From Gambelia wislizenii (taxonomy: Eukaryota; Chordata; Lepidosauria; Squamata; Crotaphytidae): a DNA stretch of 64,000 bases. Position numbers and translations under genes: made by a program. The stretch spans positions 75,154,001 through 75,218,000 of the forward strand of contig JAUMIR010000003.1 in the NCBI GenBank assembly GCA_030847615.1. Direction: 5' to 3'. The notes under the pieces were generated by a model that was not told the DNA's origin, made no database searches, and worked only from the letters and a program-made list of their open reading frames with translations. Positions 31,214 through 44,999 of the stretch are shown here, in pieces. How positions within the stretch are numbered: position 1 is the stretch's first letter; every line of letters begins with the position of its first letter.

Positions 31214-34200
31214 AGAAGAATAGTGGTTCTGAAAAGTCTAGCATCCAGTGAAAACTACCATACACGTTACAGTTGGGAATGTGTTTCCAAGATGACATGG
31301 CCAAAGAATACAACAGGGCTGTTAAACCCTTACACATGCACAAGAGAATCAGCGCTTTTGACATACAATGCAAAAAAGAAAAGAAAAAAAAAGGAGTTGA
31401 CCACATGAATTAAAAATTTATAAGTACTTATCACATACATTAAGACACAGCTTATTAAGTCCAGTCAAAAAATCAGAACTGCATTAAAAATTAAATGTAG
31501 TGCAATCAAACCAAAAACCTTAATTTGTGATCATAAGTGCTCTACTACATAAAATGTTGATCATAGCAAGGAACAAAAAAATTCAAATCACACAGTACAA
31601 AAAAATCTGTAAATAAATACAAACTACAGTACAAGAGAAATATTAAATTATACAATTCCGTCAAACTGTAAACAGTATATTGAAATGAGGTCCATAGATT
31701 AAAAAGGGGGTTCCTGGTTTATTTTCCCATGACACTTGTACTTTTGGAGGTCTGTGAAAAATGCCATTTTTCCATACTTTACATAAATAGAACTTTCTAA
31801 GGTGTAAAGCATCAAATAATAAAGCAGTCATGGCTGACGTAAAGTTACAGTGAAATTAATGCCAGTGCGAGCAGCAGGCTTTATTTTAATGTGTTACACA
31901 CATACTCTTTAGTGTCCAGCAAGCAGACCCATGAGTACAGGTGTAAAATGCCAACACATTCATAAATAAGTGCACGGCACAAGAGGTGAGACACCTGAAA
32001 AGGGTCATAATATGGGAGTGTTCATCTGCACCCATAATATATGTGCTGCTGCTATTATTTGAAAAGTTTACACTTTTGCCATAAAACACCAACTTTGGCA
32101 GAAGGGTTACTAATAAACTGAAGCCCACCTGGCCCATTGGCTTCCATCACAGTGGCCAGTGCACAGAATTCCTAGAGACATTGCATAACTAGAATGTAGA
32201 GGTCAGACACCCAAGGGCCAGTGCTCAAGTTTAGAAGTACCTGGGATGAAGGAGAAACCACAGCCACACTGAGAAGCTGTCCCTGCTTCATTTACAGAGA
32301 CAACCAGGAATGTATTTGACAATAGCTGTGCTGGCTTGGTAGTGGCATTTTTAAATATATACCTTTAAGATTACATATATAATATATATGTATATAACAT
32401 AATACACATACTATATATAGAAATTTCTTACAATACATAATTATCAGGAACCCCCATGCGATCTTGCTCAGTAGTAATAACTGAATATACAGAATGCCAC
32501 TACGTGTCTGAGGCACTGCGTGCTGGAGAGTAATATGCAGCTTTAAAATCCGTTTGGCTGAGTTATACCTGGATACCTGAACTGAGTTTAAATTGACATT
32601 CATCAAGGATGTGCTATTAGCACATCAAAAGAAAAACAAAAATAAAATACAAGTCACTGCTAGGTTTAAGAATAGTGTACAAGTACCTGAATTGAGTGAG
32701 GGTAGTGTGTAAACTGTCCCTGAGGGTTTTCAAACAGTGTGTGTACAAGCTGGAATCCTAACCACATTAGTTTATAACTTTACACTGCGGACTGATAAAA
32801 TACCAACATTTGACAATTTAACAAGTGGAGGTTAGAAAGAGTTATGAGCAAACACTCAAACATATTTATACATGTTTAAGCAGCAGTAAGCTGCTATAAG
32901 CAAAAATCCCATAGATATAACCACCAAATGGGACTCAAGAGAGGTTGCAGTCTGTAATCTGTTTTTCTGATGCTAGGGCATATGACAGCCGCCACATACC
33001 CTCTTCTCAACAAGTAAAGAAGCTTCACCTGCTAACATAGTATGCACCTAGTTACAGACTAGTAATTCAAGATTAGATTTTTAATCAAAGACTTTCCTAT
33101 TACATACTAAAATCCCTTAAGATCACTAATGCTGGTATGCTAATCTAGTTAGTTTTTTTAAATTTCCCCCTTCATTTAAGAAATATACCATTCAACAACT
33201 TAAACATTAAGATCCATTTTCAGTCCTCTGATGTAAAAAGCATGTCAGTGAATTTATATTAAAATTTACATGGTAAAAAGGCTTGAATTTCAGCCAAAGA
33301 TTCTAAATACTGCTCATTCCCTGAAGACAAAAAGGAGAGAGAGAATCCCTACCATTTCCCTAATGATATACTTTCAAACTGAACACTACACAACTGTCTA
33401 AAACTATTCTTCATCTGGGAAACTTCACCTAGCCTCCCCTTTAAGATCCCAAATCTTAAAGCCCTGAAATGTTTGCTGAAATATTTACTTAAAATATCAA
33501 GCATGTACACCCAGTAGCTGCATGCACATTATAAAACTGATTTATTTATTCTCTAAGATAAATTGAAAGCTTATCAACAGAAATTATCTGACCTGAAAGC
33601 AATCAAGCATTTGTGGACTAAAACTTTTACAGTACCCCAGACTATGAAGACCAGATAAATTGTGATTACAATTCTAACAGTAGAAGTGCTGGAAGGTCCC
33701 TTTTCTGCTTGTTTCTTTTTAGTTAAAAAACAGATCAGACAAGCACTTTATGGTCAGTGAAGATTATTATACATTTTTCTATCAAGTCTGTAAGAGTCAG
33801 ATGAGTGTAGCACCAAATGTAAGGTACATTAGAGGCTGAGATGGCATGTCAAAAGTTTAAGAGTGGCAGAGGAAATACTTAAATCAGACTTTATAAGCTA
33901 GTAGAGGGGACAAAATTCAGTTTTCCTGGGCTTTGAAAAAATGCATTAATAAAAATAGATTTGTGATCAGACTAATACTTTCTTGAGAATTTTATCATGA
34001 ATGGTTTCAGGATGCTACCTCAGTACGGGTAGATTTTCACAATGGAAAATTTTACTGATACACAACCTTGCCTAAATCAATTGAGATCTCTCTCAAGAAA
34101 AGATGCTATAATGACTAATAGCTTTTCCTTTTGTGGTATCAAAGAGATAATTTCTAATACATCGAGCTTCCAATTAATCTGTATGTGCATAATTTTAGAC

Positions 34201-35373
34201 ATCTGCAGGAAGCTTGCTCGTCTTATTAAATTTCAACTCATGACTAGATATTCTGTGATATGCTTACTAAGGAAATGGACAAAGTTATACACCATAGAGT
34301 TGCATAACTAGGCAAAGAGTTAGCGGCCACACACCTCCATCTCCGTTCTTCCTGCTCCTCCATGCCCAGAAGATCAGATCTGGTTAAATCCCAGATCATT
34401 TCTCCCAGGTCACCCTGGTACTCCTTTGCTCTTCTTTGTCCATTCTACCCATTATACCAGAGACCATAGTATTTCTCAATGTATCCTCTACTTCTGTGTA
34501 TTTTGGTCCTAAAATGAAGGAACAAGTTGCTGATAGTAGGTGGAAACAGAAAGCAAGTCTCTACTACACTAGGATTATTGCCTCTGGGGCAGTTTCTGTT
34601 CATATTCTTAAACTGCCCAGAAGCTATATGAGCTCCGTCACCTAGTCTGATAACACAGGTACATACCATTACAAATTAATGTATCATATTGTTCACTCAT
34701 CACAAATCAGCAGTTTTGTTCCATTAAAGCAGATAAAACTGCAAAGTGACCCTGCAGAACTAAAATGTACTTAAATTAATCATCTTACTGTAAGCTAAAA
34801 CAAGGTGTGAAGACTAGAGGGAAATCATTCTTTCCCACACACAAATATGTAAGAACAGGCTTCTGAGTTTCAAATCTAAGTTTGAAAGCAGCTGGACAGT
34901 CATGCTGTAGAAGTGTAATTTCAAGACAGTGGGCAAATTAAGGGCAGGGGGTGACTGAAATTGCAAGGGAGAAAGAAAAGATGCCTGATGCACATCAGAG
35001 TAAAGGCAGCCTAGGAAAAAACTATATGAAATTTCATTTGTTTGCCTGAAAATATATGAATACACCTGTTTTTTTAGAAACTATTTTTTTGAAAGGCTGC
35101 CTAAGTCCTTTAGGTAGTCTTAGATAGCAGCTGAACATCTATCCCCTCTTTAAACTGAAGAGGCTAAATTTTTCAATTTCCATTTCAGAATTCTAGCTCC
35201 TGGATAAGAAAGGAGATTGATAAGTATGCTTGCCCCACCCACTCATGTGCCATGCCTCGTTCGCCTCTAAAACACTCAGAAACATTTAGCAAAATTTTAT
35301 CTTAAATCCATTATGCGTTAAGGGGTGGGGTCTACTTTTATTTATCACCAAGTGTTACAAAATGAAGAATTTT

Positions 35374-35393
35374 TCTCTCTCTCTCTCTCTCTC
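35374..35393. repeat. (CT)n microsatellite
   Basis: A run of about ten CT dinucleotides within the putative LCOR 3' UTR, giving (GA)n in the transcript. Confidence 0.9.
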
Positions 35394-38300
35394 CATCTGG
35401 ACTGTTAAGAAGCTTACTGAGAAAAAGCAGATCATGCCACTTGATGTCAATAGGATCAACATAACAGCCAATATATATAGGCTTTTTCCATAGAAAAAAG
35501 CATATTAAAAACAGTATTAATGACTTCTTACAGTTTCTGAGCAACCACTGGGTCCACTTGAGATGATGCCTCCCTAAAACTGCCTCATATTTGTCAAGAA
35601 GCATTGGGATATGCCAAGGGAAACAAAGCAAATCTATACTACTACCATGTTTAAAAGGTACAACACATTCTTTAAAAGTTTTATTTAAAATGATTCCAAA
35701 TTTGTATTAGAAAATGTTTTAAGAAAATATTCAGACTAAGCCTCTGTTTTAGAGGCAGAGAAGCAAGAGGTATGGATCAATCCTGAGACCAGCCAGATGA
35801 AAGGACATATTCTTGGTGCACTGGGCTGTCACAAGTATAGGATCTTAAGTTCTCCTGGGAAACTATATTTCAATTCTTATTATAATCTTGGGAGCTTGGG
35901 GGCTTTTGTTATAAATTAAGGCCAAGAGCCCAAACCCTACAACTTCTATTCTTGAGAGCTGTAGTGAAAAAGCCCAGGGCACTGGAACTGAGGTTCTAGA
36001 ATGGCTGACAAAGAGGTAATAGTTCATCAGATCTCCAGAATTTTCAGGAAAGAACTTTTATATTTTACAAACCCAAGTAAAAAAACTGATACATCTTCTA
36101 CACACTGGGCTCGCTCCACAGAACTGTACAATAATTAACTCCACACTTGTACCCCTACGACACTAAGCCTTACTCATCTGTATAACCTGCTGCAGCAAAA
36201 GGTCACCAAGCAACATCTATATTCCAGTACGATAGTGAATTTGATTTTAAACATTACACACATACACTCTTCACATTAGTCTTTTGGGCTGGGAGTAGAG
36301 GGAGAATCTATCTTTTATGATACCACAACTGTAGAAGCCAAGGCTGCCACATATATTTTAATCATTTCTTTCTGTCATCCAGATGCAAACACAACCAACA
36401 GATATGCTATAATTCTATCAAACTCTGGTTCTAGATCTGATAGAACTGATCAAAATGCCCAGATGTTCTTCATACAGACAATACCATCTCTGAAGCACTA
36501 TACTTGGCTATGTTCTCTTAATATGCCCTCAAAAACAGCAGGGAAAACAAGGCCTAAAGCCTATCTCTTGCACAAGTTTACACAAGCATCCATTTACTGG
36601 AAACAGGAGAAAACAAGGCTTCTCTTTACAAAGACAGCAGCAAACCACATCTTCCCACATCAAACTATGGTCAGTTGGGGATTTTGGCCATGCAAACTTC
36701 TGGTCAGCAGAAAATTAAACATGCTAATGGATAAACACTGATTCCATTTCTTCTACAGGTAAAATGCTCCCAAATACTATTGAAAGCTACACCAAAGGCG
36801 CCTGTCACAGCAGTCTGACTTCAGTGGTTCACTTAGGGATCTAGAGTGAGATACAGCCACAGGATGAGCCGCCTTGAAAAAAACAGGTGAGATGAAATCT
36901 TAAAAGAAAAATTTAACATTAAAAAGGTGCACCTGAATATTACAGACTAAGTTTACAAAACCTACGATAAAATATAGATATATTTATATCTTTTGAATAT
37001 TCAGCAGCTTTTTGTTTATTTTTGAGAGGCTTTTGAAATTTTAAAAAGGGACAACTAGCTAATTTTAACCATGCTTCACAAAACAATAATGGCTATTTTA
37101 TATTGCAATTACCAAAGTAATGCAATTAGTGCTTTAAAAATAACCTACTTTTTCCTTCCTTTCTTTTTTTTAAGCAGAGACTGTTTGAGGAAATAAGGTT
37201 GTTCCAAAGCTTGTGGGATTTTTTTTTTACCTGAATAGAAAGAAATCACAGATACTAAGTGTTATATTACAAAGCTCTGCAGACAGGAATCTTACAATCG
37301 TCAGGTCCCAGGACTTTAATCTGAGAAAATTAAGTGTTTGGTTGTTTAATTCATTTTCTAACCAAAGCAGTAAGAGTATGCAACTATCACTATCTATTTA
37401 CAGTTCTCAACCTACGGTTTGAAATGACATACAATTAGTTCTCTTTTTAAACTGCAGCATTAAAGGGTAGGCACACCATTTTTTTGCTGCACGATTGTCA
37501 TCCACTTAATGATAAACACAGAAAATATTTAGATAAGCAAAATGAGTACACCACATACACTATGACAAGGTTTTTTATAGAACTCAATTCATACATCACT
37601 TAAATAAAAATAGCCACAAAAGGTTAAACCTCCAAAAGTAAAATTCAATGCAAGTGTTATACTTCTAGCTTGCAGCAAACCTTCTTCCACGTTTTCAATA
37701 GCAGATGAACCCACAAATTTAAAAGAGTGCATTTTTATTGCAATTTCCAGTGAAACTGGATTATATTGCAGAGTTTCTACATCACTATGGAACTTCAAAC
37801 AGGTTTCTGAACTGAGATGACAACTAGATAGCTAACGAAACTCTGCTTTTTTGAGTATGGAAATACATTTAGCTACCAAAACAAAAAAAAAAGTCTAAGA
37901 ACAGTAGTACAAAGTATATACGGGCTAAAAGCCCAGTCTCTCTCAAGAAGGAGAAGTGCATATATAACATGACAGCAATGGTGTGCCTAACCTTTGCTTC
38001 TCAGCAACCCACTGTATTTCAACCAATCAGTCAAGAAGGCCAACTCAATTATTTGACCCCAAATTTAAGCAGCAGCCCTGGGGCTATCCAGGCCTTCTTC
38101 CTATGAATCTTAGCATTCACGTTCAGTCATTAACACAAGATATCTAAATAAGAACAGTGCTTAATTGTTGTCTCACATACAAATTCCATTGCCTCATTTG
38201 GTTGTGCAAAGCAGGAGAGTGGAGTCCTATCAGTCTTTTGCACAGTCAAGATTAAATTGTCTGTTTACCTGAAGAACCAATAAGTCTGATTCAGTGAAGC

Positions 38301-39748
38301 TGCAATCCAGAGAGCTTTATTTAAAGCTTGAAATATAAGAATGATCAGATGCCACTGTAACTAAAAAGGATTTAGGAGTGCTAGTGGTGATCTGCCTACA
38401 TAAATGTGTGCTAGTCCACTATTCAATCAACAGTGGATAAAAGAAATATAAATCAGAATATGCAAGAACATTTTCTGCTACTGGCAACTTTAGTATTTAA
38501 AAAGGAAACACCCACTGGGTGTTCAACCCTGACAGTGTTATGCCCAGCCTAAGCCAGACCAAAATGATCTGATCATGGGTTTTATTAAGATTTGTAAAAA
38601 TTTCTTCCCTGAACATTAACATAGATCCTTCATTTACATGACTATTTAGACAGAATATTGAGGTTGTAATGTTTAGAGATTAGTGGGTTTTATGAGGGTA
38701 TTTTAAAATCAAGGTTAAAGTAAGCTGTTATATGTATTCCTGACCTCCAGAAGAGGTTTTCTTCTTAAACTAATTTGTTGGAAACATACAGTTCAGCAAA
38801 TTCAGTACTCCATCTGTTAAAAGCATGTAGGTTTTTTTAAAAAAAAGCCATATTCTGTTAAAGAGAGGAATAGTTAAAGAGAGGAATACTCTAGTATATC
38901 ACTCAGTGTACCCTGATGCTCCTGAATACAAGGAGTTTGTTGAGATAAGGCTACATCCTCAATCAGGTGAGTCCAACTCTCACCGTTAAAAAAGAGCAAA
39001 CAAAATTACAGTGAAGGTAGTGTTCCAAAGAAATTAACCAAAGCATTCTGAAGGTAGTGTATATAAAGTTCCCCATCCCATTCCCACCCACCCCGCCGGG
39101 TGAGCACTAAGCAGACTGCAAATTGTAAAGGAGTTGAAATTTAAAACAAAATGGCTCCAATTAGACCCAGGTGACTAGGAATCCAACCACCAATCTCTAA
39201 ATATAAAAAGACCAGCTATTCTTAAAAAGTTTAATCCCCACCAACCAACTGGATCCAAGATGGTAATATTGTAAAAAATCTAATTATAAAGCAATGATCC
39301 AGTTTTTGACTTCAACTAGAGACTTGATTTAAACTAGAGTTCAAGAAAGTGATTTTTAAAAGGCCATATGAAAAAAAAGGAAACCCAATAAAAGAACTGA
39401 AAGTCCATGCAGGCTCAAGAGGCAAGCAGTCCACTTCCATGTCTGCATTCTTTGTGAGGTAACTTAATTCTCTATAGAATATTAGAGAAACATGCAAAAG
39501 GCCAAACAACAAAAACAAAAACAAAACAGAACACAAAAAGGGCTCTAAGCCATATTGGGCCATAACATTTACAAATATGCAACATTCAGAGCATCCTTTC
39601 CCCTCTGTCCATATAAAGTCTATGCTGAACTGCAAAGGAGCATGTCCTGCACCCAGTAACCAAAGAGGAACTGGGTACATGCAGCGGGAGTTGACAATGC
39701 CGTAGTGCTCACCCAGTTTATTATGTAATTGGCACTCTAACAACATCC

Positions 39749-40718
39749 CTAATCATCCTTTGACTCATTCGCACTCTGTGCTGCCTCTCCCTGGGGATCT
39801 ATCTCAAGCTTTACAGAGACATCCTGTCCCTCCGACCGCATTAATTTCATTTTTTTCTTTGGAGGGTTTTTCAAAGTGCCCAGCCTCTCTTTCACTTTAT
39901 ACTCCAGGGTGCTATGGGGAATCCCATAAATACTCTGAGCTTTGGAGACGCTCATTTTCCCACTCATCACCACAGAAATTGCTTCCTCCAATATCTCACT
40001 GTTGTACTGTCTGTATCTGCCTCTTTTCTTCCGAGGTTGCTTAGAGCCAGAATCTCCCTCCTGATCAGAGGTGGGATATGGCTGTCCAGAGGTAGATTGC
40101 TCAGCATCTGAGCCCCAGGAATCTGGTCCGGGATCCAGCAAGCTCCTCCTGTTTTGTTTCGGAAGGATAGCCCTTAACTTTTTACTAAGCGCGCTCTCCG
40201 TTTGTGAACCCATCACCAAAGAGCTATAGCTATACTGGTCACCAGAACGGGACTCCCACGAAAGGTCCATGCCTCGAACTTGTGGTATCTTTAAATCCAC
40301 AGGAGTAGAATGGCTCATGTCCTTTTTCCCATCCTGTTTAGTTTGAAGTGCCATTTTTTGAAAGGCTGAGTTTTCTGTAAGAAAAGGAAGGTCACTGATG
40401 TTGCTGAGTGCACCATTTCCCCTGAATTTCATTCTGGTCAAGTTGAATTCATAGTGTGGTTTTGCCCAAGAAGCCTCCCTGGATAGTATCATGTGCTGTC
40501 CGTGATTCTGCAACCCAGACGGCCCGTGGCTGGCAGGTGTAGCATGCTGGTTTCTGCTCAGCAGTTCTTCGCTTATCTGCAGCGATCGAGCCAATGGAAC
40601 TTTGAGAGATGTGGAGTGGCCAGACCCTTCCCTTGTTCCATCCTGCCAGCTTCTCGGGGGCACCCCATCACCACTCCGAAGTCCCTCTGCATGGTGCTGG
40701 CTGGGTCTCCCAGGTCGC
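39749..40718 (-). CDS. LCOR: LCOR last coding exon (helix-turn-helix exon)
   Basis: This exon supplies the last base of codon 111 and residues 112-433, and ends in TAG (39749-39751). The acceptor is a pyrimidine-rich tract ending CAATTAG at 40719. LCOR is a nuclear corepressor that binds ligand-activated nuclear receptors and recruits CtBP and histone deacetylases. Landmarks: RPGRPSQHH at the start, LKVPLARSLQISEELLSRNQ, DLSWESRSGDQYSYSSLVMG, a basic RKKRGRYRQY (about 340-349), and the psq-type helix-turn-helix (EEAISVVMSGKMSVSKAQSI, HSTLEYKVKERLG, about 350-390), then a lysine-rich KKKMKL. The reading frame is clean. The in-frame methionine further upstream at 40759 lies in the intron and is not a start. 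Confidence 0.97.
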
Positions 40719-41679
40719 CTAATTGGATGGAAGGAAACTGATGTGAGCAGGACTTGCACAGGTAGGGAGGAATAGGTGAGGGGGCCACTCCTTTATTAGA
40801 AGGCCTTGCTTGGGTAACATCACTTTTGTGGTTTTTTTTTTTTTAATTAAGTCTCAGCATTCAGTTTTTTAAAAACTTGTTCAAAAATAAAGAGAAGCTT
40901 TTTGGGCAAAGAAAAATGAAACCTGTCAGCTGGTCTTTGGTTGGGTTCACAAAATCTTGGAGCAGAAAAGGCTTCGCGCAAGTGTCTGAAAACAGCATCT
41001 TAATTATAAATCAGAAAGAATCATTCGCCAGAGTTTATTCACGACTGTATTACTAGTGTGACGTTACCACTAAACAAGTACAGTAATAAAAGAGTAAGCC
41101 AAGTGACAAGATGCAAGTAGATTACAAACACACTCACACACATCAGCCACCTACACTTTTTATAAAATGGTGAAATCTCTGGAGGGTATGGATTCACACT
41201 AGCTATGCCAGTTGCTGCTCAGCATCAAAGGTACTTAACAGAACTTAGGTGTTTTGATTACTTTGCATTAAACACTAGAACAGAAAAAATGATCCTCTAA
41301 TAAAAATGCTGCACAAATCCAGATACCTTTTAAATTAATTACTATAAGAAACAAAATTAACTGTTCCATTTTGTTTTCCAGATTCTGAAGTAGGAAAAAG
41401 GATCTTTTTCTTGTATGAGAACAATTATTTATTACAATATTTGCTGTATTGGTTAAACATACCAAGATGTAATGTAATTTTTAAATATTATATTAAATCT
41501 GATGAGACTATAAAACTTGTTTTTGACACACAGTTAAAAAAATATTCCTGTAAATAATTTGAACAAAATCATGTAATATATTTTTGGTATTTTTCCTGTT
41601 CAGGTAATAATTCTGTATATAAGTGTTCCTTATATGTGTTGGACACAGCCTTTATATAGAATATTTGGGTGAGCAGAAA

Positions 41680-41837
41680 GAGAGGTTGACACTTACCACG
41701 AAAGATCTTCTTAGGAGGGCTGAAGGAGCAATCCGCAACCACATGGGTTATTCCCTCGTGCCAGTTGATTGAGGCTGGAGACCCAAAGTTCTAAATCCGT
41801 TTGGTCCATTTTCTCTCTCCCTCAACAGTTTAATTAC
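41680..41837. repeat. C left (3') inverted terminal repeat with extension
   Basis: Inverted counterpart of 47177-47310: 'ggctgaaggagcaatcc', 'gaggctggagacccaaa', 'tctaaatc', 'ttggtccattt' and 'cctcaacagttt' recur. The outer ~34 nt, containing 'cttaccacg' (sense strand CGTGGTAAGTG), are unique to this end. Confidence 0.87.
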
Positions 41838-41927
41838 ATAGCCTTGCTCATCAACAGAAAACAGCTTAGCAGTAAAACTCAGGTAGAAGTAGTAGAGGAT
41901 TCCCCCCCCCCAGCCTTTGGACGGGGG

Positions 41928-42020
41928 TGGATTGCTCCTTCAGCCCTCCTAGAATGTTCATTCATGGTAAGTGTCAACCTCTCATTCTCAGGCTGGCTAA
42001 AGGAACAATCTATGACTAAT
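41928..42020. repeat. C internal complementary region (ICR)
   Basis: The first half (TGGATTGCTCCTTCAGCC to GGTAAGTGTCAACCTCTC) complements the 3' terminus from 41680. The second half (ATTCTCAGGCTGGCTAAAGG to CTATGACTAAT) complements the 5' terminus ending at 47310. The ICR is preceded by a C-run at 41902-41911. Confidence 0.9.
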
Positions 42021-42117
42021 GGGGTATACCCAGTTTCCACCTCAAGGGCAGGAATGGCTGTTTTCCTCTTGCATTAGCACCTGCAGGACAGAACTTCCAA
42101 ACGCTGCTTGCCCTGAT

Positions 42118-43145
42118 TTAAATCTTATAGTGTTTTATGACAGTTAATGGCTCTTTCCATCCCGCAGCCTTACCCACCTTTTCTAATGATGATGATACTT
42201 TAAATGTTGCAAATGTTGCCATATATCTTGTGGAATGTGCAGGTACCTGCTGAGACCTTGGCATTTTAGCACAATCATAACATAAGTAAATGCAACTTTT
42301 TATCCACCTAGACAACATTTGTTTTGATGCCCTATAACCCCAATGTCCTCGGGTGAAAGGAAATAAATAGTGCCTTAGTTGAATGAATGGCTCTTGATCT
42401 TGGCAAATAAACCTCTACCCTCCTCTCACATCTAGCAAATGCAATCTCTTCTCCAGAGGATGAACTGGATCTGGACAGAATGTTGGTAATTTACAGTGAC
42501 TGATGTCCAGATTTCACAGCTAAACACTTAGGAACAAAAGAAGGATAAATTGTTAGGAACAATTTTTCCTTCTCAAACTTATAAAAAGCTGGATTGATTG
42601 ATAATGACGCTAATTCAGAAACTGAAAGAGACTTTCCTGTTATTGTTAATACCAATGACAAGGTAGCTACTTGTCTTTTCAATGTATTCGGTCTCAGATC
42701 TTTTAATATGTCATCTCGAAGAAATGCTAATATCTCTCTTATTTCTGCTTTATCAGGTTGAAGTGAACTGTGAGCACCACTTCTGGAATGCTTTCCAAGT
42801 GGTCTCATAGATGTGTTGAGTTGATTGCCTCCTGGATGCTAAAACTGTTTTAGTCACTAACTCAGAATATTTTTGCTGCAACAAATCTCTCCACTCAACC
42901 ACCAAGTGGTTAGCTGTAACCACTGTGGATTGGGATGGCAAACTGGTCCCTGTACCAGTAAGTCTGATCTTTGAGGTAGATAACATGATTCCTTCACCAA
43001 CATGTTTTTCAGAAGAAGGAACCATGGTCTGCAAAGCTACTGCAGAGCCAATAACACAAACAGAGGTCCCTGCAGGCTTATTTTCATGAGGACTTTCTGT
43101 ATTATTGGCAAAGGAGGAAAAGCATATATTAGACCTTTTGGCCAC
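42118..43145 (-). pseudogene. C tyrosine recombinase (degenerate)
   Basis: Three frames. 42753-43145: EWRDLLQQKYSELVTKTVLA, QHIYETTWKAFQKWC. 42491-42808: REILAFLRDDILKDL, LKRQVATLSLVLTITG, SVSELASLSI, IYPSFVPKCLAV. 42118-42318: VPAHSTRYMATFATF (HxxR), AGWKEPLTVIKHYKI (Trp and Tyr). The first-box arginine (SARRVSEL in D) is not visible; the copy reads SLSVSEL. The element is therefore likely inactive even though the HxxR and Tyr boxes remain. Confidence 0.83.
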
Positions 43146-43199
43146 ATCACTGCTAAAGTATAGTGACTTTCTGCTTTTACATCTCCATCTATTTAAAAA

Positions 43200-44678
43200 A
43201 ATCTTTTTAATTTGAAAATCTCACCAGAGACAAACAAGTTTACTAAGAATTTTCCATATTGTCTCTATAACTAATCAAAACCAGTTGGTTCAGATTCCAC
43301 TCTCCAAGCAAGATTTTGTGCCTACTTATGAAATTCGACTTCTGATTTAAAGTCCATTTTAAATTGCTGTTAATGAATCCAAACATTTCTCAACCAAGTT
43401 TAAATTTTTTGACAATTCTTATAGCAGTTGGTGTGAATGGGATCCCATTTGGTTCAAAAGATATGCCTTCATTGCCTTGTGGTCTGTGTAGATCTGAACA
43501 TTGTGATGCTCTATCATAGGTGTAAATTCTACTAGAGCTAGCCTCAGTGCTTATTTTCCAAAAGATTGATGCCGAGTTTCTTCTCTGATTTTTACCATTC
43601 TCCCTGGATAGCCCGGCTGCAGTAGTGAGCCACCCTTCTATATAGACTTGCACTTGTTGTGACTGTTATCTTTCTCTGTGGTACAAAAGAAGTGCCTTTT
43701 CCCAACGTTTTTCTGGATATTCACTATTTCAAATCTTTTTTTAACCTGCCTGGTAAGGTCAGATTATAATGGTATTTTCTTATGTTTCACTGATGAGGTC
43801 TTAGGAACAGCTGCAACCCTTTGGTATGAAATCTTACCCAAGGCACTGTCTGAATTGTTGATAATAAAATTCCTATTATCTTTGCCAGAAACATTAAGTC
43901 TGCTACACTTGTTAGATGCAAGTTTGACATTGCATCATTTATTTCCTCTTTTCTTTCTTTTAAAAGAAATGCACAGCATATTCTGTGTTTATCTCTGCCC
44001 ATAAATATGTTAGTGTTCTTGATACCTGAAGGTGGCTCTTTTCAAAACTTATTAGAAACCCATGGTTCTATAGCTATTTTAATGTTATCAAGATATCTCA
44101 TTTGGCTTTCTTTCTGCTCCCATCATTCACCAAAATGTCACCCAGGTAAGGAAACAAATGTATCCCTTGCTGCCTTAGAAAGGCTACTTTTGGAACCAAC
44201 ACTTTGGTGAAGACTCTGGGAGCTAATCCTAACCCAAAGGGAAAACCCTGAATAGATAACAATGATGGTTGTAGTCGAACATCAGGTATGTCCTGCAAAA
44301 TGGATTCATTGGAACATGTAAATAAGCTTCTTTCAAATCTACTGAAAGGAAACATTCTCTCAACTCCAAATTCTCTAACACAGTTTGCAAGGTCTTCATT
44401 TTGAATTTGAGGTACTGAATGAATCCATTGAGGTATTTCAGATCCAGAACCAGTCTGTAATGCCCGTTGTGCTTGGGCACCATGAAAAAAACTGAGCAAA
44501 TACACTGGTGTTTCTGATTGTGACGCACATGTTCTATGGCTCCCATATTTTTTGGAACTGGTGATGGAAGATATCTTCCTCTTGGCCTTTTTGAAAACTG
44601 AATATTGTAACTGTCTGATACTACCGCAGGAAAACATCTGTCTGATGTTAACTTCCACACATTACTGAAAAGAAGCAA
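43200..44678 (-). pseudogene. C reverse transcriptase and RNase H (degenerate)
   Basis: RT palm in two frames. 44229-44678: FFMVPKHNGHYRLVLDLKYL, LRECFLSVDLKEAYLHVPMN. 44098-44658 end: QGFPFGLGLAPRVFTKVL and FPYLGDILVNDGS. The active site is Y-L-G-D where family D has Y-L-D-D, so one metal-binding aspartate is glycine. The thumb (ETIGILLSTIQTVPWVRFH type, 43787-44002) and RNase H (about 43200-43690) are only recognisable in pieces, in several frames. No intact methyltransferase-like motif is seen between RNase H and the recombinase. Confidence 0.78.
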
Positions 44679-44999
44679 CCTTCCTCCTATCAGTATTCAG
44701 ATTTTCCATCCCTATTAGAATGTCCAGCTCCTTTTCTTGCATGTTGTTGTCCTTGACGTCTGAACTGGTACCTTGACTTGTTCCACTGTGGTCTAAAGTT
44801 TTTGAATTCTCTTTGTGATTGAAATCCTCCTTTCTTTGAAAGGAGTAATTTTTATTTCTAAAATACTTTTTTGTCTAACTTTCTCTTTTGGATTGCTGGT
44901 AAAACTTGGTTTTTATCCTTCCCTTCTACTAATGCTTTTTTAAAAAGCCTTTTTACCAAATAGAAGTTTTCCTTAAAAAAGAGTGTTTATCAAATTGGT

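Larger units (their letters stand above)
31190..39748 (-). other. LCOR: Probable LCOR 3' untranslated region
   Basis: Downstream of the LCOR stop codon (39749-39751) lies about 8.5 kb of AT-rich minus-strand sequence with no recognised large transposon. This contrasts sharply with the DIRS-packed flanks. Near its end are pyrimidine-rich blocks and a poly(A) signal (31208-31213). A long, transposon-poor terminal exon fits a dosage-sensitive chromatin regulator. The extent is inferred. A (CT)n tract is at 35374-35393. Earlier AATAAA-type signals on the minus strand could end shorter transcripts. Confidence 0.55.

Noticed and set aside
40719..40759. Upstream in-frame extension of the LCOR last exon with its own ATG
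   Set aside because: A pyrimidine tract and AG acceptor lie at 40719, and the 49439-49532 exon joins exactly in phase. The extra codons are intron.
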